64,000 nucleotides of DNA from Thermocrinis albus DSM 14484 (GCF_000025605.1 NC_013894.1:233529-297528), one strand, 5' to 3'. Numbered from the stretch's first letter, positions 26,010 to 34,551 are shown. The notes: generated from the letters alone by a model not told the origin. A program made the numbers and translations.

Positions 26010-27233
26010 ATGTTTTTGCAGAAGGCAGGTAAAAGAGTCGTTTATCTGGATCACATAGCCACCACGCCGGTGGCTCAGGAAGTTATAGAGGCTATGTTAC
26101 CCTACTTTAGGGAACGCTTTGGAAACCCCACATCTCTTCACAGCTTTGGACAGGTGGCCAAGAAGGCTATCAACGAAGCGAGGGAGAAGATAGCCTCCCT
26201 CATAAAAGCAGGATCTCCTGAAGAGATCATCTTCACCTCCGGTGGTATAGAGGCCAACAACTTAGCCATAAAAGGTATATCCAAAGCTTACGAGAAAAGG
26301 GGAAGGCACATAGTATCCACCGAGATAGAACACCACTCCATACTACATCCTCTGAAGACGTTAGAGCGTGAAGGTTGGGAAGTCACCTACCTTAAACCCG
26401 ACAAGTATGGTCTTATTGACCCTGATCAGGTAAGGGAGGCGGTAAGAGAAGACACGGTGCTGGTAAGTATAGGACACTCCAACAGGGAGATAGGAACCAT
26501 TCAAAACATAAAGGAGCTGGTGAAAGCTGCTAAAGAGAAGAACCCCCGTGTCATATTCCACACGGACGCGTGTCCTACTCTCGGACATTACCCGGTGGAT
26601 CTTCAGGAATGGGGCGTGGACGCAGCTTCCTTTACCGCTCACCTTATGTACGGTCCCAAAGGTGTGGGAGCTCTATGGACCAGAAAGGGTGTTAAGATAA
26701 GACCCTTGATAGAGGGGGGAACTCAGGAGAGGGGTGTGAGGGCAGGTACAGAAAACGTGCCGGGTATAGTGGGTTTTGGTGCCGCGGCAGAGCTCACCAT
26801 GAAGGAACTGGATGACAGAATGAAGCGCCTTTCTTACTACAGAGACAAACTAAAAAAGGCTTTGGAAGAAAAACTGGACTACATCGAGTTTACAGGACAC
26901 CCCACCCAGCGACTGCCCCACCATCTTTCTCTTATCGTGCATCTCATAGAAGGTGAGGCCATGCTGCTGAGACTGGATCTCATGGGTATAGAAACCGCTT
27001 CGGGTTCAGCCTGCGTATCTTTGGCCCTCAAACAGTCACACGTTCTCTTTGCCATAGGTGTTCCCAAAGAGGTAGCCAACGGATCTTTGGTGTTCAGCTT
27101 CGGTAGAGACAACACGGAGGAAGACGTAGACTATGTGATAGAGGAGTTTCCCAAAACGGTGAAACTCTTGAGGGAGCTCTCACCCTTCACACCGGAAAAC
27201 TGGGAGCAGTACGTTAAGGGCAAAAAAGGTTAA
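26010..27233 (+). CDS. Cysteine desulfurase homologue lacking the PLP lysine
   Basis: NifS/IscS-type fold I protein (407 aa): YLDHIATTPV start, TEIEHHSIL with the PLP-stacking His, FHTDA (D186), and the mobile sulfur-carrying cysteine C335 in SGSACVSLALKQSHVL. But the lysine that binds PLP is replaced: family SAHK-x-YGPKG reads TAHLMYGPKG, Leu at 212 (codon CTT). DA-V-Q after D186 reads DACP, so the Gln that contacts PLP is also lost. It probably cannot act as a normal desulfurase. It could be a cluster scaffold or binding partner, as reported for an Archaeoglobus IscS without this lysine. An AGGAGGT site overlaps the mrp stop, so the two are co-translated. Confidence 0.85.
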   Translation: MFLQKAGKRVVYLDHIATTPVAQEVIEAMLPYFRERFGNPTSLHSFGQVAKKAINEAREKIASLIKAGSPEEIIFTSGGIEANNLAIKGISKAYEKRGRHIVSTEIEHHSILHPLKTLEREGWEVTYLKPDKYGLIDPDQVREAVREDTVLVSIGHSNREIGTIQNIKELVKAAKEKNPRVIFHTDACPTLGHYPVDLQEWGVDAASFTAHLMYGPKGVGALWTRKGVKIRPLIEGGTQERGVRAGTENVPGIVGFGAAAELTMKELDDRMKRLSYYRDKLKKALEEKLDYIEFTGHPTQRLPHHLSLIVHLIEGEAMLLRLDLMGIETASGSACVSLALKQSHVLFAIGVPKEVANGSLVFSFGRDNTEEDVDYVIEEFPKTVKLLRELSPFTPENWEQYVKGKKG

Positions 27234-27234
27234 G

Positions 27235-27657
27235 ATGGCGTTAGGCAGAGTTCACGAGGTGGTTAACCTTCTGGCTCTGCCGGCCTTTCTTTACTTCATC
27301 CCTAAGGAGCATTACCTAACCTTCGTGGCTGGTTACCTCATAGGAACCTTTTTACTATCCCCGGACCTGGACTTGAAAGTATCAAAACCCACCAAAAGGT
27401 GGGGCCCCTTCCGTTATCTGTGGAGACCCTACCAGAAAAAGTCCAGACACAGGGGCCTGTCCCACGTTCCCTTCTTCGGTACCTTCCTAAGGCTATCCTA
27501 TATAACCGCCGTCCTACTCTTTATTAGCTGGCTTTTGGGCTTTCGGGAGCCTTTCCGTATACTGTCAGAGGCCAGTCTGTGGGAGGGCAGCTTTTACTTC
27601 CTGATAGGGATCCTTTTATCGGAGATAATGCATCTTATCATGGATGTTCTAAGATGA
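27235..27657 (+). CDS. DUF2227-type predicted metal-binding membrane protein
   Basis: 140 residues with three or four hydrophobic segments and spaced His/Asp motifs: RVHEVVNLL near the start, LLSPDLDL, SRHRGLSHVP and EIMHLIMDVL at the end. This pattern matches DUF2227 and the related YdjM-type membrane metal-binding hydrolase-like proteins. No function is established. Starts one base after the NifS-like stop, so it belongs to the mrp-led operon. Confidence 0.65.
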   Translation: MALGRVHEVVNLLALPAFLYFIPKEHYLTFVAGYLIGTFLLSPDLDLKVSKPTKRWGPFRYLWRPYQKKSRHRGLSHVPFFGTFLRLSYITAVLLFISWLLGFREPFRILSEASLWEGSFYFLIGILLSEIMHLIMDVLR

Positions 27658-28070
27658 TGAAGGATCTGTCTCATCTGATAAAGGACTCAAGGCCGGACCT
27701 AAGAGAGCACCTGGTAAAGTACCTTCTTAGCATCATCAACATAGAAGTAACATCACTACCACCCGATTCTTGGGAAAAAACTCTACAGACGTGGAAGAAG
27801 ATTCTCCTCTTGGCGGACCAACTTAGACAGACAGAACCCTCTAAAAGGCAAGAGCTTTACGGAAAATGGAAGATGGACGGAATGATGGTAAGCTTACTGG
27901 AAAACTTGATAGATACCATAAACAGGGCAAGGCAGGAAGGTCTTCTGAAAGAGAAGGAGAGAGCCTACCATCTACTAAGGCTTGCTGCTCAGTATGCTTT
28001 AGAGAGAGAGGATCTCCTTCGGGCAGAGGGCATAAGCCACCAACTTTTGGACTTGATTCTAAAAACTTGA
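27654..28070 (+). CDS. Uncharacterised helical protein
   Basis: 138 residues, strongly helical and charged, no signal or membrane segment and no motif I recognise. The ATG at 27654 overlaps the upstream stop as ATGA (a second ATG follows at 27657); the frame runs back to 27579 but that part lies inside DUF2227. Heptad-like stretches (LLRLAAQYALEREDLL) suggest helical repeats or a bundle. It lies between the DUF2227 gene and the Fur-family gene; this may be an Aquificales-specific protein, but that is not tested. Confidence 0.6.
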   Translation: MMKDLSHLIKDSRPDLREHLVKYLLSIINIEVTSLPPDSWEKTLQTWKKILLLADQLRQTEPSKRQELYGKWKMDGMMVSLLENLIDTINRARQEGLLKEKERAYHLLRLAAQYALEREDLLRAEGISHQLLDLILKT

Positions 28071-28101
28071 AAATGAAACTCAACGGTAGTATATTATACC
28101 C

Positions 28102-28542
28102 ATGCATCTGGAAGAGCTAAAAAAACAGTTCGAGAACTTCCTGCGGCAGAAAGGTTACAAAGTAACCAAAGAAAGAACAGAGTTGGTGGATAAAATAGCC
28201 AGATACGGCAACCACTTTGAGATAGAAGAACTGGTGCGGTGGATATCTTCGCAAGATAAAAGGGTGGCATCTCGTTCCACCATCTACAGAACAGTGCGCC
28301 TACTACAGGAGTTCGGTGCCATAAGGGAGGTTATCAAGCTGGGTAACAGAACTATATACGAGTTCGTGGCAGGAAAACCCCATCACGAACACTTAGTGTG
28401 CGTAAAATGCGGTACAGTCTTTGAATTTTACAAGGAGGAGATAGAGGAGATCCAGGACAAGGTGTGTGAAGAGTTTGACTTTAAGCCTCTGCATCACAGA
28501 CTGGAGATATTCGGTGTATGCTCAAAATGTAGGGAGAGCTGA
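28102..28542 (+). CDS. Fur-family metalloregulator
   Basis: 146-residue Fur/PerR/Zur-type repressor: winged helix (VTKERTELVDKIAR, then VASRSTIYRTVRLL recognition helix), then the HHEHLVCVKCG metal site and a second CxxC near the C-terminus (CSKCRES), giving the structural Zn site with both pairs of cysteines. The metal sensed cannot be told from sequence. TATTAT lies four bases before the ATG, with TTGAAA further up, so the mRNA may lack a leader. Downstream is a transglycosylase; a metal-uptake locus is at 62 kb. Confidence 0.88.
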   Translation: MHLEELKKQFENFLRQKGYKVTKERTELVDKIARYGNHFEIEELVRWISSQDKRVASRSTIYRTVRLLQEFGAIREVIKLGNRTIYEFVAGKPHHEHLVCVKCGTVFEFYKEEIEEIQDKVCEEFDFKPLHHRLEIFGVCSKCRES

Positions 28543-28543
28543 C

Positions 28544-29044
28544 ATGAGAGTGGAGGGATTCTCCCTTCCGTTAAAGATCACGAGAGACAAACATATACAG
28601 ATACAGAGACAGGAGGCCTTTGAGGAAACGCTACAGAGGGTCGTTCTCTCATCACCTGCTCAAGATATCAAGGAAAACATAAAGGAGATTGTCAAAAAGG
28701 TTTCCGCTAAGTACGGTGTACCAGAAGGTCTCCTCTGGGCTGTTATGGAGGTGGAAAGCGGTTTTAAACCAAACGCCTACAACAGAAACAGGGATGGCAC
28801 AGAGGATATAGGGATCATGCAGATAAATTATCAACATAATAAAAGGCTCATGAAGGAATACGGAATAACGGATCCAAAACAACTCTATCAAATAGATCTT
28901 AACATAGAGCTAGGTGCACGTATCCTCTACGAAAACTACAGACGCTACGGTGACTGGGTTATGGCTGTGAAGGCTTATAACGGTATAAGGGCCGATAACT
29001 GGGATTATGTGAGGCGCGTTATAAGTAAGGCCACCGGGAGATAG
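28544..29044 (+). CDS. Lytic transglycosylase (SLT/GH23 domain)
   Basis: Cleaves the MurNAc-GlcNAc bond of peptidoglycan. SLT domain from about residue 60: YGVPEGLLWAVMEVESGF (catalytic Glu), PNAYNRN, DIGIMQIN, and AYNGIR near the end. 166 residues from ATG 28544, one base after the fur stop; an upstream ATG at 28466 lies inside fur and is rejected. No signal peptide is obvious, so export may be through a dedicated apparatus such as a type IV pilus or flagellum, or it is cytoplasmic-facing; undecided. Confidence 0.85.
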   Translation: MRVEGFSLPLKITRDKHIQIQRQEAFEETLQRVVLSSPAQDIKENIKEIVKKVSAKYGVPEGLLWAVMEVESGFKPNAYNRNRDGTEDIGIMQINYQHNKRLMKEYGITDPKQLYQIDLNIELGARILYENYRRYGDWVMAVKAYNGIRADNWDYVRRVISKATGR

Positions 29045-29051
29045 GTGTTCC

Positions 29052-29462
29052 TCACTGAAGCCACTCTATGAAGGCGTATATGAGCCACCCTGTCACCGCC
29101 ACATAAAGCCATACGAGGGCCGTTATTGGAGCCACCTTTCTGTGTTGCTGGAAGGCCTCTCTGAAGGCATATCTGATGGTGATGATGGCGAGGGGAAAGT
29201 TGACGATAGCCAGGAAAGTATGAGACCACAGGATGAAGGAGAAGAGTTCACGATAAGGTCCTTGATAGGAACGGTGCGGGAAAAGGGCGGTTCTCACAAG
29301 GTACAGCATTACGAAAAGGATGGCGAAGACAGAAGCGGTAAGCATGGCTCTTTTGTGGAGGTCCCTCTTTCCCAGTTTTATGAAAACCAATCCTGTTAGA
29401 AGAGAGATCCCACTTATACCTATGGTAAGAAGACTGAGCCAGTTGAGAAGATGTTCTCCCAT
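29052..29462 (-). CDS. DUF420 family membrane protein
   Basis: 136 residues with four hydrophobic segments and the DUF420 (COG2322) pattern: KRDLHKRAML with HK motif after helix one, YLVRTALF, and WSHTFLAIVNFPLAI with a histidine in the third helix. Members are near cytochrome oxidase genes in some bacteria (CtaM-type role suggested), but no oxidase genes are here. Start ATG 29462 with TAAAAT 7 bases upstream; a GTG one codon earlier is possible. Divergent from birA with 20 bases between starts. Confidence 0.75.
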   Translation of the reverse strand: MGEHLLNWLSLLTIGISGISLLTGLVFIKLGKRDLHKRAMLTASVFAILFVMLYLVRTALFPHRSYQGPYRELFSFILWSHTFLAIVNFPLAIITIRYAFREAFQQHRKVAPITALVWLYVAVTGWLIYAFIEWLQ

Positions 29463-29469
29463 CACAGTT

Positions 29470-29479
29470 ATTTTAGTAT
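29470..29479. promoter_or_regulatory. Divergent -10 region, DUF420 gene and birA
   Basis: Minus-strand TAAAAT (complement of 29470-29475) is 7 bases before the DUF420 ATG. On the plus strand TAGTAT (29474-29479) is only 3 bases before the birA ATG, closer than usual, so the birA box is less sure. No -35 was found for either. Confidence 0.35.
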
Positions 29480-29482
29480 ATC

Positions 29483-30184
29483 ATGGATATAATAACCTGT
29501 GTCCTGTGGCTGGAGGAAGTAAGCTCAACCCAAGATGTAGCCAAAGAGAAGGAGCTGCCTTCAGGTTGTGTGGTAGTAGCCAACCGTCAGCTCTCAGGAA
29601 GGGGCAGAAGAGGGAGACGTTGGTTCTCACAGGAGGGTGGTCTCTACTTCTCCCTCCTTTTGAGGACAGCACCCATCAGAGACGAACAGACAATAACTCT
29701 GGTGGCAGCCCATGCGGTGTGTAGGTTCCTCCAGAAGGAAGGAGTACATGCCTCCATCAAGTGGGTCAACGACGTGTATGTAAAAGGTAAGAAGATATCC
29801 GGCGCTCTTGCAGAGCGCAGCAAGGACAAACTCATACTGGGTATAGGTATAAACGTAAATCAGGGGAGCTTTCCGGAAGACGTTCCTGCCATATCTATGC
29901 GTATGGTCACCGGCAAAGAGTACGACAAAAAAAGGATCTTACTGGAGCTTTTAGGATTTTTGGAAGAGGACATTAGGCTTTTGATGAACAAAGGTTTTTC
30001 ACCTTTCAGAGATGTCATAGAGGAGCGCCTCCTCTTTTTGGGGGAGGAAGTTATAGTGGAAGATGCCGGGGATATTACTGTAGGCCTACTTCACCATCTT
30101 GGAGAGGACGGGAGTCTTGTTATCCTCACCGCTGATGGATATAAGAGAATTTTGGCAGGGGATGTAAGTCTCAAAAGTTTATGA
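29483..30184 (+). CDS. birA: Biotin--protein ligase
   Basis: Activates biotin to biotinyl-AMP and attaches it to the lysine of carboxylase carrier domains. Motifs: GRGRRGRRWFS, GLYFSLLLR, KWVNDVYVKGKKISGAL and LGIGINVN. 233 residues: catalytic domain plus small C-terminal SH3-like domain, without the DNA-binding repressor domain of E. coli BirA. It stands just ahead of cfiB-cfiA, whose CfiA has a biotinyl domain, so CfiA is its evident substrate. Confidence 0.93.
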   Translation: MDIITCVLWLEEVSSTQDVAKEKELPSGCVVVANRQLSGRGRRGRRWFSQEGGLYFSLLLRTAPIRDEQTITLVAAHAVCRFLQKEGVHASIKWVNDVYVKGKKISGALAERSKDKLILGIGINVNQGSFPEDVPAISMRMVTGKEYDKKRILLELLGFLEEDIRLLMNKGFSPFRDVIEERLLFLGEEVIVEDAGDITVGLLHHLGEDGSLVILTADGYKRILAGDVSLKSL

Positions 30185-30186
30185 TC

Positions 30187-30214
30187 TTGACTACCATTTT
30201 TTGGAATGTATAAT
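30187..30214 (+). promoter_or_regulatory. Promoter of osmC (and probably cfiBA)
   Basis: TTGACT (30187-30192), 16-base spacer, TATAAT (30209-30214), between the birA stop and osmC. Predicted start is near 30221, leaving a short leader with an AGGAGG site at 30234-30239. This would be the nearest good promoter for cfiB and cfiA too. Confidence 0.65.
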
Positions 30215-30247
30215 TATTAGTCCCATAACTTAAAGGAGGCATGCCTT

Positions 30248-30667
30248 ATGAAGGTGAAGGTGACCCAGAAGGAAGACTTTCACTTTGTAGGTATAGGGGA
30301 AGCAGGGAGAGAAGTGCCGATAGATGCTGCAGGGTACGTAGGTGGAAAGGGAAGAGGCATAAGGCCTCCGGAGCTACTCTTTCACTCTATAGCTGGCTGT
30401 GTAGGAATACACCTCTACGAGGCTCTCCACCACGAAGGCAAACAAGTGGACCACATAGAGATAGAGACTGACGCGGACAGGAAAACGGAAGGTTATCCCA
30501 AGGTCTTCCTGAAGATATACCTCACCGTGAAGGTAAGAGGCAAAGTAACAGAGGAGGATGTGAAAAAGGCCCTTGACAAAGCCATATACAATCCAGGAAC
30601 GTGTTCCATAGCCTACATGATCCATCAGGTGGCCCCTATAGAGTACAGGGTGGAACTCATCCAGTAA
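30248..30667 (+). CDS. OsmC/Ohr family protein
   Basis: 139 residues; OsmC fold, in which members reduce organic peroxides with paired cysteines. Here HSIAGCVGIHLYEAL holds the central-helix cysteine and GTCSIAYMIHQ a second one, as in the OsmC subgroup. Begins MKVKVTQKEDFHFVG. It has a good Shine-Dalgarno (AGGAGG, 8 bases before ATG) and its own promoter. It ends 16 bases before cfiB. Why a peroxide-type protein leads a carboxylase operon is unclear; protection of an oxygen-sensitive pathway is one guess. Confidence 0.8.
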   Translation: MKVKVTQKEDFHFVGIGEAGREVPIDAAGYVGGKGRGIRPPELLFHSIAGCVGIHLYEALHHEGKQVDHIEIETDADRKTEGYPKVFLKIYLTVKVRGKVTEEDVKKALDKAIYNPGTCSIAYMIHQVAPIEYRVELIQ

Positions 30668-30683
30668 AGAGCGGAGGCCTGGC

Positions 30684-32102
30684 ATGTTTAAAAAGGTTCT
30701 CGTGGCCAACAGAGGTGAGATAGCTTGTAGGATAATAAGAGCGTGTAAGGAGCTGGGTATAAGGACCGTGGCCATCTACAACGAGATAGAGTCCACGGCA
30801 AGGCACGTTAAGATGGCGGACGAAGCCTACATGATAGGGGTTAATCCTCTTGACACGTACCTCAACGCTGAGAGGATAGTGGATCTGGCGTTGGAAGTGG
30901 GAGCGGATGCTATACATCCGGGCTACGGTTTTCTGGCGGAGAACGAACACTTTGCCCGTCTGTGTGAGGAGAGAGGTATCACCTTCATAGGTCCTCACTG
31001 GAAGGTCATAGAGCTTATGGGAGATAAGGCCAGGTCCAAAGAAGTGGTCAAAAAGGCGGGACTACCTACGGTACCGGGTAGCGACGGTGTTCTTAAGGAT
31101 GAACAGGAAGCCAAACAGATAGCGCGGGAGGTAGGTTACCCCGTTCTCCTTAAGGCTTCCGCGGGTGGTGGTGGCAGAGGTATCAGAATATGTAGGAATG
31201 AAGAGGAGCTCCTCAGAAACTACGAGAACGCTTACAACGAAGCCCTCAAAGCTTTCGGTAGAGGAGACCTCCTTCTGGAAAAGTACATAGAGAACCCAAA
31301 ACACATAGAGTTTCAGGTATTAGGTGACAAGTACGGCCACGTTATACACCTCGGTGAGAGAGACTGTTCTATACAGAGGCGTAACCAAAAACTGGTGGAG
31401 ATAGCACCCTCCCTCCTACTCACACCCGAAAAGAGGGAGTACTACGGTGAGCTGGTGGTCAAAGCTGCTAAAGAGATAGGTTATTACAACGCCGGTACTA
31501 TGGAGTTCATCGCAGACGAAGAGGGGAACCTCTACTTTATAGAGATGAACACCAGGATACAGGTGGAGCACCCCGTTACTGAGATGGTAACAGGCATAGA
31601 CATCGTAAAGTGGCAGATAAGGATAGCGGCCGGAGAACCCCTGCGTTACAAACAGGAAGATATAAAGTTTAACGGCTACGCCATAGAGTGTAGGATAAAT
31701 GCAGAGGATCCTAAGAAGAACTTCGCACCCAGCATAGGCACCATAGAGCGCTACTACGTGCCCGGAGGCTTTGGTATAAGGGTGGAACACGCCGCCTCAA
31801 GAGGCTACGAAGTGACACCTTATTACGACTCCATGATAGCCAAACTCATCGTGTGGGGTCCTACATGGGAAGTAGCTGTGGACAGAATGAGGGCAGCACT
31901 GGAGACCTACGAAATAACGGGAGTTAAGACCACCATCCCTCTTCTCATCAACATTATGAAGGACCCCGACTTCAGAGCGGGTAAGTTTACCACCCGTTAC
32001 CTAGAGGAGCACCCTCACCTCTTTGATTATCCCGAGCACAGGGATAAGGAAGATTTTGTAGCCTTTATATCTGCGGCTATAACCGCCTATCATGGACTTT
32101 AA
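30684..32102 (+). CDS. cfiB: 2-oxoglutarate carboxylase small subunit (biotin carboxylase)
   Basis: Carboxylates the biotin of CfiA with bicarbonate and ATP. 472 residues with the biotin carboxylase fold: FKKVLVANRGEIACRIIRAC, IHPGYGFLAEN, ATP-grasp KASAGGGGRGIR, MEFIADEEGNLYFIEMN, RIQVEHPVTEM. Length and the sequence as I recall it match Hydrogenobacter thermophilus CfiB closely, including the C-terminal EHRDKEDFVAFIS. By domain alone it could equally be the A subunit of a two-subunit pyruvate carboxylase; pairing with a CfiA-type partner decides. GGAGG site before the ATG; cfiA follows after 21 bases. Confidence 0.85.
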   Translation: MFKKVLVANRGEIACRIIRACKELGIRTVAIYNEIESTARHVKMADEAYMIGVNPLDTYLNAERIVDLALEVGADAIHPGYGFLAENEHFARLCEERGITFIGPHWKVIELMGDKARSKEVVKKAGLPTVPGSDGVLKDEQEAKQIAREVGYPVLLKASAGGGGRGIRICRNEEELLRNYENAYNEALKAFGRGDLLLEKYIENPKHIEFQVLGDKYGHVIHLGERDCSIQRRNQKLVEIAPSLLLTPEKREYYGELVVKAAKEIGYYNAGTMEFIADEEGNLYFIEMNTRIQVEHPVTEMVTGIDIVKWQIRIAAGEPLRYKQEDIKFNGYAIECRINAEDPKKNFAPSIGTIERYYVPGGFGIRVEHAASRGYEVTPYYDSMIAKLIVWGPTWEVAVDRMRAALETYEITGVKTTIPLLINIMKDPDFRAGKFTTRYLEEHPHLFDYPEHRDKEDFVAFISAAITAYHGL

Positions 32103-32123
32103 CAAAACGGTAGGAGGTTTAAC

Positions 32124-34085
32124 ATGCACGTGATGGAGATAGTTGAGGACATCCAGGAGAAACTCAAAGAAGTGGAGAAGAAGGGGTTCAGAAAGAAGAT
32201 CCTCATCACCGACCTGACACCCAGAGACGGGCAACAGTGCAAACTGGCCACCCGCGTAAGAACCGATGACCTTCTCCCCCTGTGCGAGAAGATGGATAAA
32301 GTAGGCTTTTATGCCGTTGAGGTGTGGGGAGGAGCCACTTATGACGTGTGTTTGAGATATCTCAAAGAAGATCCGTGGGAGCGTCTCAGACGGATAAAGG
32401 AGGTGATGCCCAACACCAAACTCCAGATGCTTTTCAGAGGCCAAAACATAGTGGGGTACAGGCCCAAGTCAGATAAACTGGTTTACAAGTTCGTAGAGAG
32501 AGCCATAGCCAACGGTATAACGGTCTTCAGGGTGTTTGACGCCCTTAACGATAACAGGAACATAAAAACCGCTGTAAAGGCTATAAAAGAGTTGGGTGGT
32601 GAGGTTCACGCCGAGATATCCTACACGCGGAGCCCCATACACACTTACCAGAAGTGGATAGAGTACGCCCTTGAGATAGCGGAGATGGGTGCAGACTGGC
32701 TGTCCTTCAAGGACGCCACCGGTATCATCATGCCCTTTGAGGTATACGCCATCATAAAAGGTATAAAGGAAGCCACAGGTGGAAAACTCCCGGTTCTGCT
32801 CCACAACCACGATATGAGTGGTACCGCCATAGTGAACCACATGATGGCTGTTTTGGCAGGGGTAGATATGCTGGACACCGTTCTATCTCCTCTGGCCTTC
32901 GGTTCCTCTCACCCCGCCACCGAGTCTGTGGTAGCTATGCTGGAGGGAACACCCTTTGACACGGGACTGGACATGCGCCTCATAGACGAATGCGCTGAGA
33001 TAGCAAGACAGATCAAGAAGAAGTATAAGAAGTACGAGACAGAGTATGCAGGCGTCAACGCCAAGGTCCTCATCCATAAGATACCGGGCGGTATGATCTC
33101 CAACATGGTGGCTCAACTGATAGAGGCCAACGCTCTCGATAAGATAGAGGAAGTTCTTAAGGAGGTTCCCAACGTAGAAAGGGACTTGGGTTATCCTCCT
33201 CTCCTCACACCCTCCTCCCAGATAGTGGGTGTTCAGGCTGTTTTGAACGTCCTTTCGGGAGAGCGTTATAAGGTGATCACCAAAGAGGTGCGTGATTACG
33301 TGGAGGGCAAATACGGAAAACCTCCAGGTCCTATATCCAAAGAGCTGGCTGAAAAGATACTTGGTCCGGGTAAAGAACCTGACTTCTCCATAAGGGCTGC
33401 TGATCTGGCAGATCCCGATGACTGGGACAAGGCTTACGAAGAGACAAAGGCCCTTTTAGGAAGGGAACCTACCGACGAAGAGGTTCTCCTGTACGCTCTG
33501 TTCCCCATGCAGGCAAAGGACTTCTTCATAGCGAGGGAGAAAGGAGAACTTCATCCGGAACCTGTGGAAGAGATGGAGGCTGTTACAGAAGTGAAAGGTG
33601 GTACTGTGCCGGGTGCGGCACCTGTAGAGTTTGAAATCATTTACCATGGAGAGAAGTTCAAGGTGAAGGTGGAGGGTGTAAGCGCCCATCAAGAACCAGG
33701 AAAACCGCGCAAGTACTACATAAGAGTTGATGGAAGGTTAGAAGAGGTTCAGCTAACACCGATGAGGGAAGCTATACCTTCCGGTGGAGCCTCCGCAACG
33801 GCTGTTTCAACGGAGGAGAAGGGTATTCCCAAGGCTACTCAGCCAGGTGATGTCACACCTCCTATGCCGGGTAGGGTGGTGAAGATCTTGGTTAATGAAG
33901 GTGATGCGGTTCAAGAGGGACAGACGGTGGCTATAGTGGAGGCCATGAAGATGGAAAACGAGATCCACGCTCCTGTAAGCGGTGTGGTTAAGAAGATATA
34001 CGCAAAACCTGGGGACAACGTAACACCCGATGATGCTATAATGAGGATAGAACCTGTGAAGATGGAAGGTGACAACTATGGCTAA
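32124..34085 (+). CDS. cfiA: 2-oxoglutarate carboxylase large subunit (carboxyltransferase + biotinyl domain)
   Basis: Moves CO2 from carboxybiotin to 2-oxoglutarate, giving oxalosuccinate, which is then reduced to isocitrate in the reductive TCA cycle. 653 residues: carboxyltransferase barrel (about 20-300), middle domain, then a biotinyl domain with the target lysine in VEAMKMENEI near residue 608. Active-site motifs differ from pyruvate carboxylases: TPRDGQQCKLATRVRT instead of a DAHQS form, FKDATG with the carbamylated-lysine position kept, and LLHNHDMSG. These fit the 2-oxoglutarate enzyme known from Hydrogenobacter. A TAGGAGG site precedes the ATG; the stop overlaps the peroxiredoxin start. 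Confidence 0.85.
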   Translation: MHVMEIVEDIQEKLKEVEKKGFRKKILITDLTPRDGQQCKLATRVRTDDLLPLCEKMDKVGFYAVEVWGGATYDVCLRYLKEDPWERLRRIKEVMPNTKLQMLFRGQNIVGYRPKSDKLVYKFVERAIANGITVFRVFDALNDNRNIKTAVKAIKELGGEVHAEISYTRSPIHTYQKWIEYALEIAEMGADWLSFKDATGIIMPFEVYAIIKGIKEATGGKLPVLLHNHDMSGTAIVNHMMAVLAGVDMLDTVLSPLAFGSSHPATESVVAMLEGTPFDTGLDMRLIDECAEIARQIKKKYKKYETEYAGVNAKVLIHKIPGGMISNMVAQLIEANALDKIEEVLKEVPNVERDLGYPPLLTPSSQIVGVQAVLNVLSGERYKVITKEVRDYVEGKYGKPPGPISKELAEKILGPGKEPDFSIRAADLADPDDWDKAYEETKALLGREPTDEEVLLYALFPMQAKDFFIAREKGELHPEPVEEMEAVTEVKGGTVPGAAPVEFEIIYHGEKFKVKVEGVSAHQEPGKPRKYYIRVDGRLEEVQLTPMREAIPSGGASATAVSTEEKGIPKATQPGDVTPPMPGRVVKILVNEGDAVQEGQTVAIVEAMKMENEIHAPVSGVVKKIYAKPGDNVTPDDAIMRIEPVKMEGDNYG

Positions 34086-34551
34086 GTTGAAGGAAGGCGA
34101 CAGAGCTCCTGACTTTTGCCTGAAAGGTTTGGATGAGAGAGGTGAAGAGAAGGAGATATGCTTAGGGGATCTCCTGAAGAGGGGTCCCCTCGTCCTCTAC
34201 TTTTATCCTAAGGACGACACACCAGGTTGTACACAGGAAGCGTGTGACTTTAGAGATAACCTTGAAAGACTTGTTTCTAAGGGTTACCAGGTGGTGGGTG
34301 TAAGTCCGGACTCTTTAGAGTCTCATAGAAAGTTCCGGCAGAAGTACAATCTGAACTTTCCCCTTTTAAGTGATCCGGAGAACAAGGTGTCTTCTATGTA
34401 CGGAGCTTACGGCAAGAAGAAAATGTACGGTAAAGAGGTGGAAGGTATCATAAGGAGTACCTTTGTGATAGACACCGGTGGTGTTATAAAGAAGGCATAC
34501 TACAACGTAAAGGCAAAGGGACACGTAGAAAAACTCTTATCGGAGATATGA
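34078..34551 (+). CDS. bcp: Thioredoxin-dependent peroxiredoxin, BCP type
   Basis: Reduces hydroperoxides with a peroxidatic cysteine. DDTPGCTQEACDFRDN gives C-x4-C, the atypical 2-Cys BCP arrangement with the resolving cysteine on helix 2. 157 residues from ATG 34078 (the in-frame GTG at 34069 is less likely); the start overlaps the cfiA stop by 8 bases. apbE-like follows with an ATGA overlap. Likely protects the oxygen-sensitive carbon-fixation enzymes encoded beside it. Confidence 0.92.
   Translation: MAKLKEGDRAPDFCLKGLDERGEEKEICLGDLLKRGPLVLYFYPKDDTPGCTQEACDFRDNLERLVSKGYQVVGVSPDSLESHRKFRQKYNLNFPLLSDPENKVSSMYGAYGKKKMYGKEVEGIIRSTFVIDTGGVIKKAYYNVKAKGHVEKLLSEI

Noticed and set aside
32124-34085. 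Pyruvate carboxylase subunit B or oxaloacetate decarboxylase alpha
   Set aside because: Active-site motifs differ from those families and the sequence and length match what I recall of CfiA; kept only as a weaker alternative.
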